Shown: positions 45,046 through 57,284 of the stretch, piece after piece
Position numbering within the stretch: the first letter of the stretch is position 1
Layout of the letters: each line of letters opens with the position of its first letter
From: Begonia masoniana
Lineage: Eukaryota; Streptophyta; Magnoliopsida; Cucurbitales; Begoniaceae
Length of the DNA stretch: 64,000 nt
Direction: 5' to 3'
Assembly (NCBI GenBank): GCA_022432975.1
Contig: CM039508.1
Span: 51,301,646-51,365,645, forward strand
Made by a program: the position numbers and the translations under genes
The notes under the pieces: model-generated
Database searches by the model: none
The model's input: only the letters and a program-made list of their open reading frames with translations
Told to the model about the DNA's origin: nothing

Positions 45046-48000
45046 ATGGCCAATGCATATGGGTTCTTCACTCCTTCAGTTTCGAACATTAGAATGAGGA
45101 TTCAGCCTTCTATAGGCATTTATCAGTATGGATTTCGCTCTCCTGAAGAAAGTTTCCACAGGGTATCTTGCTCTAGTACTGCTGAAGGTGCAGAAAAGCT
45201 CCTGTCTGCAGTTTCCCCTTCTGAATCTCGCCCCCCAAGGTGAGTAATTCTTCAAATATTCTTACTATTATCATTCTTATTGTTATTTTTTTCCTTATTT
45301 TAGTGGAAAATGAAATGGTCTTCTGGCATTTTAGCAAAAGATCAGCCACTGAGCTTCTTTGCAGAAAATGTTAATTTCTTTTTCTTTTTTTCTTTTTAAT
45401 TTATGCATATGGATTGGCATTACCTTCTCAATTTTGTGCTTCATTTTGGATCTCTATTCTGCACCTTGTTTTATGTCGTGGGTTGTTCAAACTGAAGGTT
45501 GAACTGTCATTTTCTCTCGAATCATCTGTTCATCTAAATGCATGTCCAGTTAATCCAGTCGATATCACAAATCTGAAGGACTTTTGGGTCCATCATCCTT
45601 CTTTTCCTTTACATAATACGTTACTTGCAGGAGATTAGTTGTATCCATTTTCTTTGGTTCTTCTCCATTCCTTTGTCTTCTGATTGTGTGGATATAGTCT
45701 ATTTCATAATCTGTAAAAAGGGTGTATTGATTAGGTGCTCAAAAATATAATATAGTCCTCTGATGAACAATTTGAGATCTATTTTTGAAGGTCCACTACA
45801 AATACTCAATCAGTTTATTACTTTTTGGCTTGTATGGTAGCAAGCTGAATAAGAAATACTTACTCCCGAAAAAGCAGGATAATCTGATGGCTAGTTAAGT
45901 GTCTTCTGTTGTGTCTTTGAAGAGGGAAAGGAACGAAACACTTGTATAGCATTTGAATTGCTTATTACTAATTGGTTATCAAAGTTTAAAATGAGTTTCT
46001 TTGATGGACTGGTGATTCGATTTCGTATCAGTGTTTCTTCTTCGTCATTGAGTATTTGAATTTGTTTTCGAAAGTTTGCTGCTCGTAGTTGATGAATTTA
46101 GCGACAGATTTTTTTTGAAGAAAATGAGAATTTTCACTGTAATCTTGTGAAATTAAATTATACAGGCTTATTAGTAAAGGTTGCAAGTTAGTTGGATGTG
46201 GCTCGGCAGTACCAGCTCTACAAATTTCCAATGATGATCTTGCGAAAGTAGTGGATACTTCTGATGAATGGATATCTGTTCGCACAGGAATTCGCAATCG
46301 CCGAGTAATTTCTGGTGTGTACGTTTTTTTCACTCTGCCGAATTTACATAATACTGAATAAAGTTGATTGCTGTGAAAAAAAGAAGTTATAAACTTCAAA
46401 GGTTATACAGTTTACGACATTAAACAAGACAATTGTTGGTTTTACTTCTGCTTGTCTAGGCAAAGAAGAGACCTTGACAGGTTTGGCAGTAGAGGCCGCG
46501 AGAAAAGCTTTGGAAATGGCACAAGTGGATCCAAATGATGTAGACATGATCGTAATGTGTACTTCTACACCAGAGGATCTTTTCGGTAGTGCTCCTCAGG
46601 TACAAATTCGTAAGATTTAAAAAGAGTGAAATGCCGCTTTTTAGATGCACCATTTGTATTTTTTAAATGATTTTTCAGATTCAGAAAGCTCTTGGCTGCA
46701 AAAACAATCCCTTGTCCTATGATATTACGGCTGCATGTAGCGGATTTATGGTGGGTTTAGTATCGGCTGCTTGTCACATCAGAGGTAGGCGTACATCTTT
46801 TTTTTTTCAGAAGATATGAACTTAAATTGTTATCTGATCGGTGAATTATAGGGGGTGGATTTCGTAATGTTCTTGTCATTGGGGCTGATTCTCTTTCCCG
46901 TTTTGTTGATTGGACGGATAGAGGAACTTGTATTCTCTTCGGAGATGGTGCCGGGGCTGTTTTAGTTCAGGTAATAAATCCTCGAGGAAGTGTAAAAAAT
47001 AACACAAACATTTTATTGTGTCTTTTATGGTCCTTCGAGAATGATATGAAACATCTCACAAACATATCCTAATGCTTGAAAGTTAACTCCTTTTTATTGT
47101 TCTTACCATTTGGCAGGCATGCGATGGGGAGGATGACGGTCTATTCAGTTTTGATTTCCATAGCGATGGTGACGGTCTAAGGTCCGCGATTATGATGTTC
47201 ATCATTTATAGAAATATTTGTTTAGCTAATTAATTGATGAATGCTTAATCCTGAAAACAGACACCTAAATGCTTCAGCCAAGGAAGTTGAGATGGACCAA
47301 GTATTAGGTAATGGGTCAGCCTCTGATTTTCCTCCAAAGCCCTCGTCTTATTCGTGTATCCAAATGAATGGAAAAGAGGTTTTCCGATTCGCCGTTCGAT
47401 GTGTGCCCCAGTCGATCGAGGCTGCTCTAGAGAAGGCGGGTCTGAATGGGTCTAGCATTGATTGGCTGTTGCTTCATCAGGTATAAATTTATTGACATTT
47501 GAAAACTAAAAAAAAAAAATGTAAACTATCATAGATTCTCCAAGAGGATTGATTATTGAGTATTGTAGCATTTCTATCTTTTAGAGAGATTAGACTTAGG
47601 ATTCCGAATTTGTCAATTTCCAGATTCGTAGTTAGGTTTAAGGTAATTTACAAGTCTTAGCATTGTTACTACTCTCGTGGTTTATTCTTTCGAGTTTGCT
47701 ATGCATCATCCGAGGAATTTTAGGGTGAATTTTGCGTCTTACAATCTTTCTTGCCACATTGGTTAGGTGCTTGCAGAGAGTTTCCATTAATTGAGTTTAG
47801 TTGCTCTGATCTAAAGCATTGAAACCAAGAATATAATATGCTAGTTTGGTTGGGTGGACATGATGATGGAACTGGTTTTTTCATTCTTTCCAAAGGAAGA
47901 CTGATGATATTTAGAGCTGCAATAGCGTTATTGTTAATTGAATGATCTGCAGGCCAATCAAAGGATCATCGATGCAGTGGCAACTCGATTACAAGTTCCA

Positions 48001-48174
48001 CCGGAAAGAGTGATATCGAATTTGGCCAACTATGGAAACACGAGTGCTGCTTCGATTCCTCTAGCATTAGACGAGGCCGTTCGGAGTGGGAAGGTGAAGC
48101 CGGGGCATACGATTGCAGCTGCCGGATTCGGAGCAGGGCTTACATGGGGTTCTGCCATTGTTAGATGGGGATGA
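45046..48174 (+). CDS. KASIII: 3-oxoacyl-[acyl-carrier-protein] synthase III, plastid (KASIII), 8 exons
   Basis: Exons 45046-45239, 46166-46314, 46460-46599, 46679-46784, 46852-46970, 47117-47181, 47261-47480 and 47953-48174. All boundaries are GT-AG and all phases agree, giving 404 residues, the usual length for the plant enzyme. The first exon (about 64 residues, Ser-rich, few acidic) is a chloroplast transit peptide. The catalytic triad is present: Cys181 in TAACSGF (exon 4), His330 in LLHQAN (spanning exons 7/8) and Asn360 in NYGNTS (exon 8). A GDGAGAV segment (exon 5) and the C-terminal GFGAGLTWG are family hallmarks. The enzyme condenses acetyl-CoA with malonyl-ACP to acetoacetyl-ACP, the first step of type II fatty-acid synthesis in the plastid stroma. 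Intron 1 (926 bp) and intron 7 (472 bp) are the longest. The gene looks intact. Confidence 0.96.
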
Positions 48175-48750
48175 AGCTTTCACCTTCCTCATTTTCCCAC
48201 AAACAAGAGAGAAATTATTATATTGGAATTGCAGTTCTGATTTGAGTTAGTTAAGTTATCGTTTTTCGTTTCAAATGTATAGTACTTTTTCTGGGAATTT
48301 TCATTTGGCAGAAATTTTTTTTTCTCAATAAATTTGACACATTTTCATCAGACTGAGAATGCATGCTCGTTTGGTTTATTTTAAAAATCATGTTGTCAAG
48401 AAGCAAGGATGGAGAATATTAGATCGACGTGTAATAATTGATGTCTAAAACGTGAAATTGCATTACCATTAGCGTTAACACTATTCATAATTGAATAGTT
48501 GTGGTCATAGTATAGTTAAAAATAGAAGTGTCGTTGGGAGGATATTTACAAAGGCAAAATCAGAATATTTTTTTATGTACTCGCCAAGGTACAGCAATAT
48601 AATTTCAAATTACTAAAATATAACTTAAAGAAAATATGTATGCTCTATATATTGAATGTAATACAAATGAACACTGAATAAACATTTGCACAAAAAAAAA
48701 ATGTCATTAAATATTTTCATAGAATTGCTCCTAGGTTATGGTTCTATGTA
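48175..48750. other. KASIII 3' region and intergenic DNA
   Basis: A short 3' untranslated region is followed by AT-rich DNA. No further gene is seen. Confidence 0.5.
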
Positions 48751-48930
48751 GAAATGTTAAACGAGCCGGCTGAGTCGAGACTGAAAAAGTCCGGCTCACC
48801 GAGCATAACGAGCCTGGCGAGCCTAACGAGCTGACCCTAAAAAATTTCAACTGGAGCCGGTTGCGAACCACGAGCCTAATGAGTCGAGTTAAGCCGGCAT
48901 AACGAGTCGAACGTAACGAGCCCAATATAT
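48751..48930. repeat. GAGCC-rich segment, possible end of a decayed DNA transposon
   Basis: About 180 bp containing many cgagcc/ggctc and taacgag phrases, followed by very AT-rich DNA to about 49300. It resembles the subterminal repeat clusters of the hAT-type elements in this window, but I found no opposite end or target duplication. Confidence 0.35.
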
Positions 48931-50695
48931 GTAAATAATATTATTTTATATAAATATATTATATATTTAAAAAAAAATAATTATTAAAAATTATAATAAA
49001 TATTTTTTATTGTAATGTTAAAATATGATAATTAATCGTCTAAATAATAAAATTATTTTATTAATATAACAAATGATATGTAATTACAAAAAAATTATTT
49101 GAGACGAATAAATAAAAAATATATATCATTCTTTGTTAATTTGACATTAGAATCACTATAAATTAGATACATCTCAACTAGGTTGTCACCCGTATAATTG
49201 TTAATCATGTGGAATATGTCAACAAAATTACAATTTAAAAAAATTACTTCAAAATTCAATTTACAAGATATCCAAATTTTTGAATTCTTCTAATATTTCG
49301 ATCTTTCATTGTTCATCTCTCGTCATAACGTCGTTTCAATCATTGATGCAAATGAGTGCCTCCACGAGATCCAGTGCAAGTTCTAATACACCTTAGACCC
49401 GTGTGATCTCTCACTCAAGAGAACAAGGTACATGCGGAAGCGATTAAAATGATCAGACAAACATGGGGTTCTCGGGTTCAACCGAAAACACCTCAAAACC
49501 AGAGAACAAAGAATGAAAAATGGATGAATGATGAAATAGAGATGGGTGCGAGTAAAACCTGTTGGTACTTACTCAGAGGGCTCCGATGAGGTGAATGGAG
49601 CGTGAAAGGACTCGTGGTTGGCCTGAAGGCAACCTTGAGCACGTTTGGGTGATGATGCCTTCCGATTGAGAGCATCAACAGTGCTTGGGCATTTGGTTAT
49701 CACCATTCCTACTGTTTTCCAACATTCTGTGAGGTTTGGAGAGGAAGGATGTCGATGAGAGCGTTCAACCAACCAATAGATTGCAAATCGATGAACAACT
49801 CGGTGCTACGCACCGAGACTTCACGGACAAACCAAGAACACGAGGTTTAAAAACCACGCTCTAAAGATGAATTCTCTATCTCAATTTTATCAAAGATGCT
49901 TACACAGTGTTCTCAAAGTGCTTACAAAGATTCAAAAACAATCGATGAAGAAATCCATAAAAGGAAATAAAAAGAAAATAGCCGTTGTGAATATAGCTGT
50001 TGGCGGCCATGTTAGCACACGCATCATGGCGCTCATGCCGTGCGCGCTGGCTGCTTGTGATGGCATTGCGCGCCTGCTGCGTGGTCTGTGCGTGCGCCAG
50101 TGCATCTGGTGCCTTTCGTCGTGCGCGCGCTCGGATAATGTTGCACTGACCACTGATGCCTGATGCTAGCATGCGTCTGATGATATTGTTGCGCACACTA
50201 TGCTTCCTTCTCAGGCGCGTTGGGCTTCCTTCATGCATGGGATACTGCTGCACACTAATTGTTTGATGAAATGCCTCAATGAGCGCCCATGATCCATCCT
50301 CTTGTGCTTGCTTGATCTGATCACGACTCTTTGCCTTTTCGTGCCAACTTCGATCAACGCTTTCATGCCTTGCACGCCAATTGAACATAATGCTCGTGTT
50401 GCTTCATTCCTTTGCCAAGCGCGTCCTTTCTTCAAGACATGTGTCGTTGGTATTAATCCATGCTCCTAGGTGGTCTTTACCTACAAAATCCACAAAACTT
50501 TTTAGTGAAGAGATCGGTTAAAATACTTACCTTGGTTTGTGATCGTCCGATAAGAGCCCATGGCATATCAAGTTCATTGTACACACGTCCATTTGCACTA
50601 AAAGCGGACTTCGATGCTACAGTAGAGACTAAATGTGGTAGTAGATCACGTGCTATTATAGAAAAAATAGGATATATAGTGGAGTACTGTCAAGT
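48931..50695. other. AT-rich then GC-richer intergenic DNA, repeat-like
   Basis: 48931-49300 is extremely AT-rich. 49311-50470 is GC-richer, with runs such as 'gcgcgcctgctgcg' and open frames on both strands with no domain I recognise. Composition recalls the LTR at 13751-14515, but no boundaries were found. Confidence 0.4.
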
Positions 50696-52709
50696 TATGC
50701 TTTGAAATCTATGCAATTGCTATAAAATATATGCATACTCAAATTCAAAGGTTTTAAAAGCATTCTATGATCATTTAAAATGATTATCAACGTATAATTA
50801 AATCCAATGCAATTATAAATAATTTGTATGATTTAAAAATCGTATTTTCACAAAAACAAGAAAGCATATTTTAACATCCAATTGTTATTGTCAAAAATGC
50901 TTTACACTCTAAAACATATCATATATGACCATCATACAACCCTATAAGTTCTCGGGCTTTCTCCTGTAAGGCTGTAGAACCCCTTTTACATTCCTCCCTC
51001 TCGAGGTTTAGGGACTTTGAACCCACGAAGGATATTAAGTTAATCTTCTACTCAGTTTCATAGTCATAATCATCGCACACGAAGAGACAAGTCCAGTCCA
51101 TTGGATTCCTGTGTTACCAAGACTTCCAACTTCCTCATTCCTAAAATGCATGCTTTAAAATATTTATTAAACCAATGCTATGTACGTTTAAAATAACGCA
51201 ACCCGCTCATACAATTGATATTTATTATTTAAACCAATATGTCCAATTTAACGTAAAACATCGTTTCAAAATAATACCTTTTAACATTTAAATAAGTATC
51301 GAAAATGTATTATTTTCACAATTCATATTTCAATTTTCATAAAAAATGATATTTATTATCACTTCAACATCCATAATTCACTTCAATCACAATAAATTTC
51401 TAAACCTAACCAGAATCAAGGCAGAAATTAAATCCATATCTACCTAATAATGCAATAAAGCATAATTTAACTATCTAAACGATAGATTTACTTATTTTAT
51501 GTAATTACCACAATTTATAGCAATTTGATCAATATTCTTTGTGACTTGTTAAACCTATAGCACATGAATTACAACGTTAGCATCACAACAATTTAGAACA
51601 AGCATAACATCCGATTTGATCAAATTCTTAATTTTAAGGTTTCTCAAGTAGAACAACATGCATTCCTAAACTCAATTTGAGCATCCAATTTATAATGGTT
51701 TTGAACATAATATAACCAATTAACCAATTAAACCATTCCATATATCAACTTCGAATATAACCAACATTTTGTATTAACTTCAAAAATTCATAAATCAATA
51801 CATACATATCTAATTGCTTCAATTCTAAAGTCCATAGCTCACTCAAGATGTCTACTTTAACATGTCAAAACTTTTTAACCATTGAAAACTATTAGAATAG
51901 GCTAAAAATACCAAAACCGAGACTGTCAAAAATACTCTTTACAGTTTCTATCTCAACTTCGAAAAATCATATCTTTAAATATATTTATCCAATTGCTCCG
52001 ATTTCAAAGGCTACGGTTTCGTTGAAATGTTTAATATATCATACTAAAACAGTTTGGCAAAATAAAATCATGAAGGGGATCTAAAAATACTAAAATCGTA
52101 ACATGTTTAGTTTTTCTAAAAACTGTTTTTTTACCTTCAACCTCGAATCAAGAAAATAACTTCATCTTACCTTCAAGAACTTGAGAGAGAGAGAGAGAGA
52201 GAGTTTCATGAAAAAAAACTTCAGAGAGAGAGAGAGAGGATGAGGAGAGGGCTTCGTGGTTCATCTCCATTTAGCTCTCAAATCCTGGGTCTTCTTAGCT
52301 CAAATGAGAGTTCTTCCAATTAAAAGAAATCCTTAAGGATAAGGATAAAAATGTTGAGGTGTCAACCCATGAGTAAGGTGAGTCATCACTCACCATTATC
52401 CTTAATCATCTTTCCTCTCATCTTAATTAAAATACATAACCCTTCATTACATTGCATTAACGTCAAAATGCCATAATTTACATCACATTTGACTTTTCAA
52501 CTCTTTTATTCAATCTCGTTACACAATATAAAATTCTCACTACTAATAATCAATCATAATTTAACATAGAATATTATGTACCTATAATAAATTGTATGTT
52601 AAATTTTTTCTCTTGATGTATCATTTCTTCAATACAACTTATATTTACATATATAAATATCCTTTATTACATCATTGACCAAAATATAATAAAAGTTCAA
52701 ACCATTACA
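50696..52709 (-). repeat. Long-LTR family, copy (iii), uninterrupted
   Basis: Aligns in the same orientation with 37100-37581 plus 38747-39755, and in inverse orientation with 27902-30300. On the minus strand it starts ttgtaatggtttgaac (about 52710). It carries the intact phrase 'gcatgctttaaaatattta' near 51149, the empty Pack-MULE site. GA microsatellites lie at 52185-52204 and 52224-52239. The left end (about 50696) is truncated relative to copy (ii). Confidence 0.75.
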
Positions 52710-53650
52710 AGTACTTTCTCCACCAATCTAAAATATCAAAGCTTTATTCCCGAGAAAATTGATATCACGTGTCAAAATAAATATGTAGTTCATTTCATAG
52801 TGAAATAGAATAAATATTTGTATCCAATTCATTCCATATATATTGGATACCAAATTGTGGAGCTACTATAACTCCGCCACCACTACTAGAACTATCATAA
52901 TTATCTTTATGTGAAAAAGGACGTGAACGACTAATTTTAAAATATTTAATTTTATAAGAAGAATATAAACTATCAATTCTATGTATTATTTCATCACTAG
53001 AAATTAAATTAGTAGTATATAAATTACTAGAAATTAAAGGATTGTGTCATGAGACACACTTTTTTTAATTTAGACTTAGGATCCATTACGCATGCATAAC
53101 AAAAAATAAGAGGAATATCAAATCAATATTTTTTAAATATTATTTTCATTTTATTAAGTATATCACAAAATTCATATATTTGTCGATATTGTGCAAAATT
53201 ACCCGTCAAATTTGTAAAAATTTGGATAATAAATTCCTGAACATTCATTTGTAGTATCATAAAATAGTTTTAAAAAATCAAAAAAACTTATTAGCTACAT
53301 CACAACTAGATTTATCAAGATTAATACTTGAAACTTGCATTAATGAAATTAGCCGTTAAAATCATATAAATATTATGTATAAATGTCTATGTATTATTGG
53401 TTAGAAACACACTCGTAGATAATTGAGGAAAAAAGCTTCAATTTATTCTTGTCTCAAGTACCTATTTTAGAGAGAGAGAGAGAGGATGTATGAAAGACAA
53501 TAATCACTGCGAAACTAGTAGTTTAGTTTTAGTGATGAGGATTAGGGAGAGGACCATGTCGTTTTGACCTGTCACAAATGACTAATTTTAATTAATTCAC
53601 TCTAAATATTATTATTTCAAAAACAAAATTCAGTGCTGCAATATTTGAGG
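52710..53650. other. AT-rich intergenic DNA
   Basis: No gene or element boundary recognised. A GA run is present at 53470-53487. Confidence 0.5.
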
Positions 53651-53959
53651 ACAAAAATGAAACTTTTGAGGTTGTCCAATCATTGGACGCCACGTCAAAC
53701 CCTATTGGCTTTCTTGAATGATTTTGTTCAGAGGATTCTCATTTTTAAATCTCTCTCCCCTTCTCGCCACCCAAACTGCAACGTTTAAATTTAACAAAAT
53801 AGAGAAATGGCTCTCGCACAGACACTACCCTCCATTGATATCCAATTCTACCTTATTTAGGCTGTCTCTCTCTGGCTTTTTTTGCTGTTCATTGCCTTTT
53901 TCATCATTTTCTTTGTTGATTAATTGAAAAGAAAGAAGAAGGACCTGAAGAATCCTCAA
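53651..53959 (+). promoter_or_regulatory. Promoter and 5' leader of the invertase gene
   Basis: Contains two ccaat-type sequences on either side of gccacgtcaa (about 53689-53698), which holds an ACGT core of the G-box/ABRE class. A pyrimidine-rich leader follows. Motif presence is seen; function is inference. Confidence 0.4.
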
Positions 53960-56685
53960 ATGGTGAGCAGAGATCCATTTTTTTCTTCATCAGATCAGGA
54001 AGACCTTCCCATCGCCCTTCCCTGCTCCTACAATCCTCTTCCTGATGAACCTCCGGCCGACGATTCCCCGGCTTCGATTAGGCGACCCTTTGCATGGGTT
54101 GTTCTCTTTTTTTCCAGTTTTCTGGTGATTTGTTTCTTGATTGCCATTGTCGGAGAAATAGGTTCAGAATCCCATGCAGATGTAAATGGGTCATTTTCTA
54201 TGCCGACGGTATCGCCACCGACATCGGTGGCGCCGGAGACATTGTTACCCATGTCTCGTGGGGTATCGGCTGGTGTGTCGGAAAAGGCCAACCTGCAGTT
54301 GCCTTCTTTTCCTTGGAATAATAGTATGCTTTCTTGGCAAAGAACAGCTTTCCATTTCCAGCCGGAAAAAAATTGGATGAACGGTAAACAGTTTGCCATG
54401 AACTCTCCCTGTCTTCCTTCCCTCTCTTTCGTTTGAATTTTCATTGCTCTCTGTCCACCTTTAAAATTATCTTGGACGCCAAACATGAAAAAGAAAATTT
54501 TCTTTTCCTTCTTAGAAAATCCACCTCTTAATATCTTGAGGGTGAGTCTTTTTATGTGCAAGTTTACTAATATTTTCTTTCTTTCTTCATTCAAACATTA
54601 CTGCAATGGCTGGGGACGTCGCTTTGTTCTTCATCAGATCCTAATGGTATACCTCGTTTCTACTTCTTTAAATTTTATGTCGTTTGGATTGAGAAATGGA
54701 CACTGGTTTTGTGAACTTTGATAATGACTTTGCGTGGATCCAATTAAGCTCTGTTCTTCCCGGTACGATTGGACTGATGAAGTTTCTGAAATTTACAGGG
54801 CCATTGTGGTACAAAGGTTGGTACCATCTGTTCTACCAGTACAACCCTAATGGCGCCGTTTGGGGAAACATCGTGTGGGGCCACGCTGTCTCTATCAACC
54901 TCATCCACTGGTTCCATCTTCCTTTCGCACTGATCCCTGATCAGTGGTACGACATCAACGGCGTCTTTACCGGCTCCGCCACCGTTTTCCCCGACGGCCA
55001 AATCGTCATGCTCTACACCGGCTCCACCAAAGACTCCGTTCAAGTTCAAAATCTCGCTTTCCCACAAATCCCTTCTGATCCTCTCCTCCTGAACTGGGTC
55101 AAATACCCTCGAAACCCAGTTCTCGTCCCTCCTCCGGGCATCCACTCCAAGGATTTTAGAGACCCAACGACGGCGTGGCTCACCTCCGACGGAAAATGGC
55201 GGTTCACCGTCGGCTCTAAGGTTGGTAGAACTGGAATTTCTCTGCTTTACGAGACTCAGGATTTTATAAGCTACGAGCTGTTAGACGGGCTTCTTCACGC
55301 CGTCAGCGGCACCGGAATGTGGGAGTGTGTCGACTTTTTCCCGGTGTCTGTTTCCGTCAACAACGGTCTGGATACTTCTGTCCAAGGTCCGGGGGTGAAG
55401 CATGTAATCAAGGCGAGCTTTGATGATGATAGACACGATTACTACTCGATTGGAACTTACGACGAGAGTTCAGGCATGTGGGTTCCCGATGATCGGAATT
55501 TCGATATCGGAAACGGGTTCCGTTACGATTACGGCCTGTTCTATGCGTCAAAAACTTTCTACGATCAGAACAGAAAGAGGAGAATTCTATGGGGATGGAT
55601 TGGAGAGTCTGATAGTCAATACGCTGACATACAGAAGGGCTGGGCTTCAGTTCAGGTAAGCCTATTTCATCTTCTTTCTTCTTTCCTGTTATCAAATTAA
55701 GCTGAACCAGACATTAATTCTCCTGGATTCTGCAGAGTATTCCAAGAACAGTGTTGTTAGACATGAAGACTGGTAGAAATTTACTCCAATGGCCAGTGGA
55801 GGAAGTTGAAAGCTTGAGATTGACCAGCCATAAATTTGAAAATCTTGAAGTCAAAGCAGGCTCAGTGCTGCCTCTTAACATTGGCTTAGCAACTCAGGTC
55901 TGTAATTCTTGGTTTGTGCTAAGCTTTTTTATCAACATCATCACAAAAGAACTTCCTTTTTTTCCCCTAAAACTTATTTTCTACATCATCATCCTTGAAA
56001 ACAGCTGGACATCATAGCTGAATTTGAGCTGGATGAGGAGGATTTGAACAGAGCATCTCAATCCAACGCAAAATTCAGCTGTTCCACCAGCCGGGGAGCT
56101 GCTGAACGGGGCGCCTTGGGGCCTTTCGGTCTTCTGGTTCTGGCCGACGACATCCTCTCGGAGAGTACTTCAGTTTATTTCTATGTTGCCAAAGGAGAAA
56201 ATGATAATCTTGAGACTTTCATCTGCTCTGATCAATCAAAGTACATAAATTTTAGTTAATCACATTTAGAATTCACTAATCTTCATACTCTAAATCTGTC
56301 TAATCTTTGTTTCCTCAGATCCTCCAAAGCAAACGATGTCATAAAAAACATCTACGGCAGCTCGGTGCCGGTTTTGAAAGGCGAAAAGTTTTCTCTGAGG
56401 ATCTTGGTGAGTAAAGACGATAACTCTTGTCATTTACACAATTTAAACTGGTGTCTTACCAGTATAACTCTCTGAATTCAGGTCGATCATTCAATTGTAG
56501 AAAGCTTTGCTCAAGGTGGGAGAGCTTGCATTACAAGTAGGGTTTATCCAACCAAAGCTCTGTATGGAGCTGCAAGGCTCTTTGTCTTCAACAATGCTAC
56601 TGGGGCTGATGTTAAAGTCTCACTCAGTATATGGCAAATGAACTCTGCCGATATACGACCATTTCATGCTAACCCAGAAAAATAA
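53960..56685 (+). CDS. VIN: Vacuolar acid invertase (beta-fructofuranosidase, GH32), 7 exons
   Basis: Exons 53960-54383, 54638-54646 (9 nt), 54799-55655, 55736-55897, 56005-56240, 56319-56406 and 56482-56685. All introns are GT-AG and phases agree, giving 659 residues. The ATG at 53960 is the first in a frame that opens upstream at TTG. The N-terminus has an acidic cytosolic part with an LP-type motif and one membrane segment (about 44-64), as in vacuolar invertases sorted through the secretory pathway, followed by a propeptide. Catalytic elements: NDPNG with nucleophile D142, RDP at 265-267 and WECVD with acid/base E320. Val in WECVD, rather than Pro, marks the vacuolar type. The C-terminal beta-sandwich is complete. 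It hydrolyses sucrose to glucose and fructose in the vacuole. It reads TGSTKDS where TGDTDD is common near the active site, probably neutral. It looks intact. Confidence 0.96.
54638..54646 (+). other. VIN: Mini-exon 2 of the invertase gene (9 nt)
   Basis: ATCCTAATG, bounded by cag and gta. It supplies the central DPN of the NDPNG active site, and without it the catalytic motif is lost. This nine-base exon is a known feature of plant invertase genes. Confidence 0.95.
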
Positions 56686-57279
56686 AGACATGACATTTTG
56701 ACACCACATTCGTGCATTATTATTTTGCCTCAAAATCTTGTATTTTCAAAACCCCTTTTGCCTGTTCATTAGGTTCTTCAATTTTTGATGGGGAGTCGGA
56801 ATGGTTAATCTCGGGTCGACGGGTTTGATCGATCTTATCAGAATGTTTTCTTTTGTAGATGATTTTTGTGTAGTGTAAAAATTTGGGAATTCAAAGTGAT
56901 TATTTGCACAAGAAATTTATTGTACCTTATTTAGAAGCGTTTGATTTTTTAATTAACTTATTATTTTAAAGAGTAGCTAATGGTGATTATGTCAAGAGTT
57001 GTACCAATACCAAAATTGGCACTGACCTAAAACTTGGTGCTGCAACGACACTTCGACCTTGCGATGTTGTTCTTTTGATGTTGTGATGGCCAAAATAGTT
57101 TATTCACAGTTTAGGTCGAGGTTCAACGACGTGCCACACAATGGTGTGACGCTGACTTATTAGTGCTCTTCGGTTTCAAACCCGAGAACTCTACTATGTG
57201 CTGCTAGTAAAAGAGATGTGCTGACCCAAACCTTCAAGTTCGTCGAGTTCCCACGACGTAAATGGAAATGCCCATTGCC
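56686..57279. other. Invertase 3' region and intergenic DNA
   Basis: A 3' untranslated region, then AT-rich DNA. 57000-57240 is less AT-rich with no recognised structure. Confidence 0.5.
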
Positions 57280-57284
57280 ATATG

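Noticed and set aside
45414..45638. Separate small gene
   Set aside because: Lies wholly in intron 1 of KASIII and has no recognised domain.
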